From contig PFDC01000056.1 in assembly GCA_002763035.1 (NCBI GenBank), positions 1 to 10,806 on the forward strand: DNA of 10,806 nt, read 5' to 3'. The notes under the pieces were generated by a model. It did no database searches. It was not told the origin of the DNA and saw only the letters and a list, made by a program, of their open reading frames with translations. The first letter of the stretch is position 1. Each line of letters begins with the position of its first letter. Of this stretch, positions 6,593 to 10,806 are shown one piece after another. The DNA comes from Candidatus Pacearchaeota archaeon CG10_big_fil_rev_8_21_14_0_10_35_13. Its GTDB lineage: Archaea > Nanobdellota > Nanobdellia > Pacearchaeales > GW2011-AR1. Position numbers and translations under genes: made by a program.

Positions 6593-6763
6593 CTAACAGC
6601 CTCCGACCATGCCTGAATAAGCGTTGCTCTGAACTCCCTGAACTGCAGAACTACCAGCGCTACTAACACTACTAATGCCTGCAGGATTAAAGAAAGTAAC
6701 ATAAATTACCGCTAACAATAATACCACTATCACAGCCCAGAGTAATGCCTTCTTATTATCCAT
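6593..6763 (-). CDS. 56-residue membrane peptide ending in MVGGC
   Basis: The protein has the start MDNKK, one helix (about 6-25, ending in FF), a Ser/Gly/Val/Ala linker, and the terminus SGMVGGC. The ATG at 6763 has GGAGG seven bases upstream. An alternative in-frame ATG at 6814 overlaps the preceding stop as TAATG, has its own GGAGG six bases away, and would add 17 residues containing MDCC (73 aa in total). Both may be used; the shorter form puts the basic residues directly before the helix, like MDKKK in the protein at 4393-4623. Its last five residues equal those of the neighbouring 214-residue protein. It and the 50-residue product at 4219-4371 look like paralogues. Function unknown. Confidence 0.83.
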   Translation of the reverse strand: MDNKKALLWAVIVVLLLAVIYVTFFNPAGISSVSSAGSSAVQGVQSNAYSGMVGGC

Positions 6764-6770
6764 TGTGAAT

Positions 6771-6775
6771 CCTCC
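6771..6775 (-). promoter_or_regulatory. Internal ribosome binding site of the MVGGC peptide gene
   Basis: GGAGG seven bases before the ATG at 6763. A second GGAGG at 6821-6825 serves the alternative ATG at 6814 and doubles as the Gly-Gly codons that end the upstream gene. Two good sites for one frame suggest two starts. Confidence 0.6.
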
Positions 6776-6813
6776 ATTATCCTTATTACAACAATCCATC
6801 TTTTCTTTAACCA

Positions 6814-7458
6814 TTAGCAACCTCCGACCATGGTACTATCACTAGAAACCCCGTTTTCAATACCATGATACTTATTACTGGCAAGATTAACAAAGTCAGT
6901 ATAATCGATACCCTCACCTATCATTACTGAAGCTTTCTGTTCATGAATCCCAGGGAAGAATAATACTTTCCACTTACCCAACTCCCCAAGAATCTCATAA
7001 TCAGTCATGTCAGCATGATTAAGTAATAAGTACTTAGCAAGACCACGCATAGCATAACTATGAGCACAACCGCAAGCCCTCTCACCATTATCAAAAATGA
7101 TGCTTTGAGCACCGCAACAATACTCACAACTAATACTACCACCAATCTTAATGTAACGGGTTAATAATTCTCCGGTTAAAACTTCATCCTCGTAAGCCGA
7201 TAACTTATTAATAGTGGCATCAGCAAGCCTCTGATTATTAGGACTAACATCATCATAACTAACACCTAACTCAACACCATAAACCACAGGAACACCGTTA
7301 GGAATGATCTCACTAGCACTAACAATTCCAACACTATTACTACCAGCCTTACCACCATTGCTACCAAGAATATTGAATAGCAATAAAACCGCAAGCACGG
7401 CGATTATTAAGTACTGTAATGAACGCTCATTAAATTTTATAGTAAACTCTTTAGTCAT
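6814..7458 (-). CDS. Membrane-anchored Cys-rich protein (CEYCCGA/CGCAHS), first gene of operon B
   Basis: A 214-residue protein. A short positive N-terminus is followed by one helix (about 15-32) and a mostly extracellular domain. The core motif is SCEYCCGAQSI at 110-120 and ACGCAHSYAMRGLAKYLL at 128-145: five Cys (111, 114, 115, 129, 131) and His133 in a 23-residue span, surely a metal or disulfide centre. FPGIHEQKA follows. The C-terminus is STMVGGC, identical in its last five residues to the next gene. The domain recalls short metal-binding CGC-type motifs, but I cannot assign a Pfam family. The ATG at 7458 has AAGGAGG seven bases upstream and lies below a full TATA box and operator pair. 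The anchor, Cys cluster and regulon suggest a copper-binding or thiol role outside the cell. Confidence 0.88.
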   Translation of the reverse strand: MTKEFTIKFNERSLQYLIIAVLAVLLLFNILGSNGGKAGSNSVGIVSASEIIPNGVPVVYGVELGVSYDDVSPNNQRLADATINKLSAYEDEVLTGELLTRYIKIGGSISCEYCCGAQSIIFDNGERACGCAHSYAMRGLAKYLLLNHADMTDYEILGELGKWKVLFFPGIHEQKASVMIGEGIDYTDFVNLASNKYHGIENGVSSDSTMVGGC

Positions 7459-7465
7459 ATGGAAA

Positions 7466-7470
7466 CCTCC
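7466..7470 (-). promoter_or_regulatory. Ribosome binding site of the first operon B gene
   Basis: GGAGG, extended as AAGGAGG, lies seven bases before the ATG at 7458 and fixes this start. Confidence 0.8.
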
Positions 7471-7489
7471 TTATAATTCTTATAAACTT

Positions 7490-7501
7490 TTTTCATGAAA
7501 A
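7490..7501. promoter_or_regulatory. Palindrome over the predicted start site of operon B
   Basis: TTTTCATGAAAA, identical to 3649-3660 and again exactly 15 bp from the 9-bp TATA element. It covers the expected start of transcription, so it is a candidate repressor site. Confidence 0.6.
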
Positions 7502-7516
7502 CAACAAAAAGAAACA

Positions 7517-7525
7517 GCTTATAAG
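7517..7525 (-). promoter_or_regulatory. TATA box of operon B
   Basis: CTTATAAGC on the minus strand, aligned base for base with the TATA element of operon A. The leader to the ATG at 7458 would be about 37 nt. A second TATA-like TTTATAAG nearer the gene is too close to be the main one. Confidence 0.7.
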
Positions 7526-7528
7526 AGA

Positions 7529-7548
7529 TTGTAAGAAACTAGTTACAA
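7529..7548. promoter_or_regulatory. Shared operator upstream of the operon B TATA box
   Basis: TTGTAAGAAACTAGTTACAA (plus strand) matches 19 of 20 bases of the site at 3688-3707 and stands at the same 3-bp distance from the TATA box. The core AACTAGTT (7537-7544) is repeated 13 bp further out at 7550-7557, which may give a second, weaker contact only at this promoter. Confidence 0.72.
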
Positions 7549-7640
7549 CAACTAGTTAGAGGGATTAATTGAGGGTTTAGTATCCATTACAAAGTAGTTA
7601 ATAAACTAAGATTTATGAACCATTAACTCTTAGAAGGGTT

Positions 7641-8266
7641 ATGAGAGAAAGACAGTACAAGGAAATGGAAAGAGCTTATGAAGAAGCAGTAAAGAATCCA
7701 GACCCTAAATTCAGGCAAGAGTTCCTCGACAGAATTGATTTAGGACCCGCGAGAAAGTACCTTAGTAGTGTAAAGTATAAGGAGGAATCACTAACAGAAA
7801 GAATAACAATAATGCTGGGAAGCCAACCAGTGTTACAAATGATACCAAACCCTTTATCGATAACCTTTTAGGATTGAAGGGTCTAAGGGGCAACGTTCTT
7901 GCATACGCATTTAGTGATGAGCATGGGCAGTGTTATGAAGATATTTATAGTAACTTAGTACTCCACGAAGGATTTCATGCAGAAAGAATTTTCACCCACG
8001 GAACTCCGTTGTTGAAGGACTAAGAAATTGGAGACTTAGAGCTTGGAGACGGAGAGATGTGAATTTCTCGGACTTAGTTATAGAGTGATATCCAGAGAGA
8101 ATTTGAAGAAGTAGAAGCCTATAATAATCAATTAATTAACCTAAATGATAGGAACTCAGAAAGTTTTGCAAGAACTATAAGAGAAAGAAGACGTGAGCAC
8201 TATAAGAACTTGAGGGAATTAGTGAAGAGAAAGACGGAACTATTAAAAAGACTTAAAAAGAGATAA
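7641..8266 (+). pseudogene. Frame-broken zincin-like metallopeptidase gene
   Basis: The ATG at 7641 opens a 76-codon charged frame (MRERQYKEMERAYEEAV and on) that stops at 7871. From about 7781 the frame one base back carries on as coding-like text: FIDNLLGLKGLRGNVLAYAF, then NLVLHEGFHAERIF with an HExxH zinc motif (His codons at 7964 and 7976), and stops at 8021. The next frame back reads GLRNWRLRAWRRRDVNFSDL up to a stop at 8086, and then the earlier frame resumes with QREFEEVEAYNNQL and a Lys/Arg-rich coiled end stopping at 8264. The Glu of EVEAYN would be the third zinc ligand. Three frame changes fit a decayed gene; clustered assembly indels are the alternative. It faces operon B divergently and ends one base before the convergent gene below. 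Confidence 0.65.
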
Positions 8267-9280
8267 CTAATCCAAGACATTAGGTCTTTCTTCGAAGTAG
8301 AACTTAATCATAGTAATTGTTAGAGCAAGAATTAAAGGACCAAGAATTAATCCAGCAATACCAAATAATGCTAAACCACCAAGAATACCAATAAGAACAG
8401 CCACTGGATGAATATCAGACTTCTTACTAATAAGCTTTGGTCTAAGGAAATTATCAATATTCATGATTACTAAAGCACCAAAGGCAATAATACCAATACC
8501 GCTAACATAATTACCAGAAGCTAATTCTATAAGCCCCGCAGGAAGCCAAACGAATAACGTACCTGTAACAGGAATCATCGCAAGAATAGTCATGACGAAA
8601 GCCCAGAATACAGGATTAGGAATACCAAAAACTACGAATGCCAAACCACCAAGAAGCCCCTGAATTACAGAAGTCATAATATGACCATAGAGAACCGCTG
8701 AAGTAACACTTGCAACATCTTCTAACAACTTCTCTTTATGAGACTTCTTTAGAGGAAGATACTTCATAACAAAAGAACGAAAGTTCTCACCCTCCTTAAA
8801 AGAATAATACATAACGAAGAACATGATGAATAACCCAAGGAATATACCAACTACTGATTCCAAAAAGTCTGTAGCAACATTAAGAATAAAATCCTTAATA
8901 CCACCAAGGAACACACCAGCATAATTATTAATTACAGATTCACTAAGACCAAAACTCTCAAGGAATAATAAGACCTTACCAACACCCCCATTATCAAGAA
9001 AGTAGAAAGCCTCACTAGCCTGATACGCTAAGGAACGAGTAATGAAGAATGAAGGAATAATAATAACTAGGATTATCAGAATAATCATTAACCAAGAAGC
9101 AATAGTCCTACTCTTAACAGACTTATGAATAACCTTATAGACAGGACCAGCAAAATAAACAAGAACAAAACCCATGAAGATGTAAGTAATGAACGGTGAA
9201 ACAACAATGAAAGTAAGATAAAGAAGTAATAATAGCACCGCTATAAAAGAATACTTAGAAATATCAACACCCCTTCCCAT
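8267..9280 (-). CDS. AI-2E family membrane transporter
   Basis: A 337-residue polytopic membrane protein of the AI-2E/PerM-like family (PF01594). It has two N-terminal helices (about 10-46), a third at about 60-80, a variable external stretch (about 82-135), and a helix pair around 135-162. The conserved second half reads YGHIMTSVIQGLLGGLAF (about 199-216), GIPNPVFWAF, MIPVTGTLFVWLPAG, then NIDNFLRPKLI, HPVAVLIGILGGLALFG and GLILGPLI near the end. Length is normal. Members have been linked to export of small molecules or sodium/proton exchange; the substrate cannot be read from sequence, and the autoinducer name should not be taken literally. The ATG at 9280 has no clear ribosome site and a short predicted leader. 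It seems to have its own promoter inside the dyad at 9305-9329. Confidence 0.92.
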   Translation of the reverse strand: MGRGVDISKYSFIAVLLLLLYLTFIVVSPFITYIFMGFVLVYFAGPVYKVIHKSVKSRTIASWLMIILIILVIIIPSFFITRSLAYQASEAFYFLDNGGVGKVLLFLESFGLSESVINNYAGVFLGGIKDFILNVATDFLESVVGIFLGLFIMFFVMYYSFKEGENFRSFVMKYLPLKKSHKEKLLEDVASVTSAVLYGHIMTSVIQGLLGGLAFVVFGIPNPVFWAFVMTILAMIPVTGTLFVWLPAGLIELASGNYVSGIGIIAFGALVIMNIDNFLRPKLISKKSDIHPVAVLIGILGGLALFGIAGLILGPLILALTITMIKFYFEERPNVLD

Positions 9281-9304
9281 AATAATATGAAGGACAATGA
9301 TTAT

Positions 9305-9329
9305 TTAAAAGTTCTTATAGAACTTTTAA
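9305..9329. promoter_or_regulatory. 25-bp dyad spanning the TATA region of the AI-2E gene
   Basis: TTAAAAGTTCT-TAT-AGAACTTTTAA is a perfect inverted repeat with 11-bp arms and a 3-bp centre. On the minus strand the centre reads CTATAAG, about 36 bases before the ATG at 9280, so it is probably the TATA box with a protein site laid over it. A transcript hairpin is the alternative reading. Confidence 0.55.
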
Positions 9330-9333
9330 GCCA

Positions 9334-9352
9334 CAAAAACTGAAAGTTTTTG
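9334..9352 (-). terminator. Hairpin just after thiI, possible terminator
   Basis: CAAAAACT-GAA-AGTTTTTG (plus strand) has perfect 8-bp arms and lies four bases past the thiI stop. In the transcript it ends in a run of five U followed by G. It could end or slow the thiI transcript; there is no longer T tract after it. Confidence 0.4.
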
Positions 9353-9356
9353 ATGT

Positions 9357-10538
9357 TTAAAACTTTATCAATTCAGCATTCTTAACTGCTTCCTTAATAA
9401 GTTTATCAGAATCAGGAATATCCTTCTCAAGAGAAAGAACTTCTCGAAGTTTACTCATAGTATCTGGACTCTTAGCAATCATAAAAGAACAACAATCATC
9501 AGAAGGAATAATAGAAGTATCATAAGAGCCAATCATTTTTGAGAGAGTGATTATTTCCTCCTTATTCATACCAATGAGCGGAGAAAAAACAGGAAGCACA
9601 GAAGCATCACGAATATTAGAAATGTTATCAAGAGTTTGACTGGCAACCTGACCAACACTATCACCAGTAACTAAAGCCTTAGCGTTGAGCTTATAATGAG
9701 AATTAAGAGAGTTAAGAATACGCATCATGAAACGACGATAAAGAATCATACGAAGCTTTGAAGGAACAACAGAAATAATAACCCTCTGAATTTCACCGAA
9801 TGGAATGATGAATAGTTTAGTAGAAACTTGGAATGATGAAAGAATCTTAGAAAGAGCAAGAATTTTCTCCTTCACACGAATACTATCAACATTCTCATTA
9901 TGAATATGACAAAGAATAACCTCACAACCACGCTTCATGAGCATGAATGAAGAAACAGGACTATCAATACCACCAGAAAGAGAAGAAATAACCTTACCAC
10001 TACTACCAACCGGTAGACCACCAACACCAACAAACTTCTCAACACTCGAATAAACAAGCGCTTCCTTCTCACCAACCTCAACAAAGATTGTAAATTCAGG
10101 ATTAGTAAGATTAACTTTTACTTCAGGAAAAGCATCAAGCACAACACCACCAAGATCAATATTTAATTGTTTAGAACTCTTAGGGAAATCCTTAAAAGAA
10201 CGCCTAGCACTAATAGAAAAATTACTAAAATTCCTACCAGAAATAATCATAGAAACCTTTGACTTAATATCATCATAATTAAGCTTAGCACTCAAAGCCA
10301 AGGAAAAATTAGCAATACCAGAAACCTTCTTAAGAGTACTAACAATTAACCCCCTATCATAACCCTCTTTAAGAAAACAATTAATCCTACCATAACGCTT
10401 AACAACTGAAGAAAACTGCCCCTTCAAAGAATTCTGAATATTATTCATTAACCTACGCTCAAAAAAATCACGATTACCACCCTTAACAGCAATTTCTGAG
10501 TAATGAACTACAACAACATCAAACGATTTTTCAACCAT
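9357..10538 (-). CDS. thiI: tRNA 4-thiouridine synthase ThiI (no rhodanese domain)
   Basis: This ATP-dependent enzyme activates and sulfurates tRNA uridine 8 and may also serve thiazole synthesis (393 aa). The N-terminal ferredoxin-like part starts VVVHYSEIAVKGGNRDFF (about 8-25), a THUMP domain spans about 60-165, and the PP-loop adenylating domain carries LSGGIDSPVSS at 187-197. TGDSVGQVASQT at 291-302 and DDCC at 347-350 are further family motifs. The C-terminal rhodanese domain of E. coli ThiI is absent, as usual in archaea. Cys residues lie only at 54, 205, 210, 349 and 350, so I see no CxxC pair; the sulfur carrier is probably in the CC at 349-350. The ATG at 10538 starts 30 bases after the wHTH gene, probably on the same transcript. 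Confidence 0.95.
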   Translation of the reverse strand: MVEKSFDVVVVHYSEIAVKGGNRDFFERRLMNNIQNSLKGQFSSVVKRYGRINCFLKEGYDRGLIVSTLKKVSGIANFSLALSAKLNYDDIKSKVSMIISGRNFSNFSISARRSFKDFPKSSKQLNIDLGGVVLDAFPEVKVNLTNPEFTIFVEVGEKEALVYSSVEKFVGVGGLPVGSSGKVISSLSGGIDSPVSSFMLMKRGCEVILCHIHNENVDSIRVKEKILALSKILSSFQVSTKLFIIPFGEIQRVIISVVPSKLRMILYRRFMMRILNSLNSHYKLNAKALVTGDSVGQVASQTLDNISNIRDASVLPVFSPLIGMNKEEIITLSKMIGSYDTSIIPSDDCCSFMIAKSPDTMSKLREVLSLEKDIPDSDKLIKEAVKNAELIKF

Positions 10539-10568
10539 GATAAAGAATGAAGAAGAGGGTTATTAAGA

Positions 10569-10769
10569 TTAACCCTTCAGTATAACAACATTACTCATAC
10601 CACGCCTCTTCCTCTCAATGAACCCCTTACCTTCAAGCTTATCAAGAATACGAGTAACCTTTACCTTATCAAAACCAGACTTATCAACAAGGTCTGACTG
10701 GAAAAGAGTACCATCACCTTCAATAGCTTCATCACAAATCATCTCGATAAGATTCTTCAAACCAATCAT
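10569..10769 (-). CDS. Minimal winged-helix DNA-binding protein
   Basis: A 66-residue protein that is nearly only a winged helix-turn-helix of the MarR/TrmB-like type. It has helix 1 (about 3-17), a short strand region, FQSDLVDKSGFDKVKVTRIL (23-42, with helix 2, turn and recognition helix), then DKLEGKGFIERKRRG and the wing MSNVVIL. Archaeal proteins of the COG2512 kind carry this domain after a membrane or effector part; here it stands alone, with no effector domain and no Cys or His cluster for metal sensing (one Cys at 12). It may regulate its own thiI unit or act as a small chromatin-type binder. It is the only recognisable DNA-binding transcription-factor-like protein in the window, so it is a weak candidate for the shared operators. 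The ATG at 10769 fits a nearly leaderless transcript. Confidence 0.85.
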   Translation of the reverse strand: MIGLKNLIEMICDEAIEGDGTLFQSDLVDKSGFDKVKVTRILDKLEGKGFIERKRRGMSNVVILKG

Positions 10770-10786
10770 GCAATTGAATAAACTTC

Positions 10787-10796
10787 AAAATATAAA
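10787..10796 (-). promoter_or_regulatory. TATA box of the wHTH-thiI unit
   Basis: TTTATATTTT on the minus strand is centred about 23 bases before the ATG at 10769, so transcription should begin at or very near the start codon. No copy of the copper-operon operator is visible in the bases present. Confidence 0.5.
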
Positions 10797-10806
10797 AACT
10801 TATCTG

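Noticed and set aside
6593..6607. VGGC looks like a bacterial lipobox
   Set aside because: It lies at the extreme C-terminus, not after a signal peptide, so it cannot be a normal lipoprotein signal.
7560..7640. Third copy of the shared operator serving the plus-strand gene
   Set aside because: Only half-site fragments (AACTAGTT at 7550-7557, TTACAA further on) are present, without the full 20-mer or TATA spacing.
7846..7852. AAACCCT, shaped like a -1 slippery heptamer, in register with the frame change of the zincin gene
   Set aside because: It does match X XXY YYZ in the right register, but C in the YYY position slips poorly, and two more frame changes are needed downstream, so programmed frameshifting cannot rescue the gene.
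9334..9352. RNA gene or attenuator between thiI and the AI-2E gene
   Set aside because: Two short AT-rich hairpins occupy the 76-base gap, with no leader peptide, riboswitch core or tRNA-like structure seen; simple terminator and promoter roles suffice.

Overview
The window reads as archaeal chromosome, probably a small-genome DPANN-type lineage (Woesearchaeota or Pacearchaeota-like; the lineage is my inference). It is AT-rich. Promoters have TATA boxes with the archaeal spacing, transcription units end in oligo-T tracts, ThiI lacks a rhodanese domain, and a C2H2 zinc finger is fused to a membrane protein. Almost every gene lies on the minus strand, so transcription runs from high to low coordinates.

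Operon A (3630 down to 1 and beyond) looks like a copper export unit. In order it holds a Met/Gly-rich membrane protein, a membrane-anchored cupredoxin-like protein with a Cys-rich tail, a tiny Gly/Met membrane protein, a free HMA copper chaperone (CopZ-like), a Cu+-type P-type ATPase (CopA) that lacks its own HMA domain, and the start of one more gene. The first five genes overlap by 1 to 11 nt.

Operon B (7458 down to 3755) holds nine tightly packed, mostly membrane-anchored, Cys-rich proteins. They are a CEYCC/CGCAH protein, a small peptide ending in GGC, a DUF411 (CopG-type, CxCC) copper-binding protein, a CPLC membrane protein, a soluble helical protein, a CCAH four-helix membrane protein, a small Cys/His protein, a 50-residue membrane peptide ending in GGGCSR, and a zinc finger-TM-thioredoxin-like protein related to the VKOR C-terminal domain. 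Most have no standard name.

The strongest observation is that the two operons carry the same promoter architecture. From upstream to downstream it is a 20-bp operator (TTGTA-N10-TACAA, 19/20 identical), 3 bp, a TATA box, exactly 15 bp, then the palindrome TTTTCATGAAAA over the expected start site. This makes them one regulon. I infer a copper-responsive system of envelope thiol proteins and exporter; the regulator is not evident in the window.

The remainder is less unusual. On the plus strand at 7641-8266 is a frame-broken zincin-like metallopeptidase gene. After it come a convergent AI-2E-family membrane protein with a 25-bp dyad over its TATA region, thiI, and a 66-residue winged-helix protein at the right edge. 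I saw no tRNA, rRNA, CRISPR array or insertion sequence.
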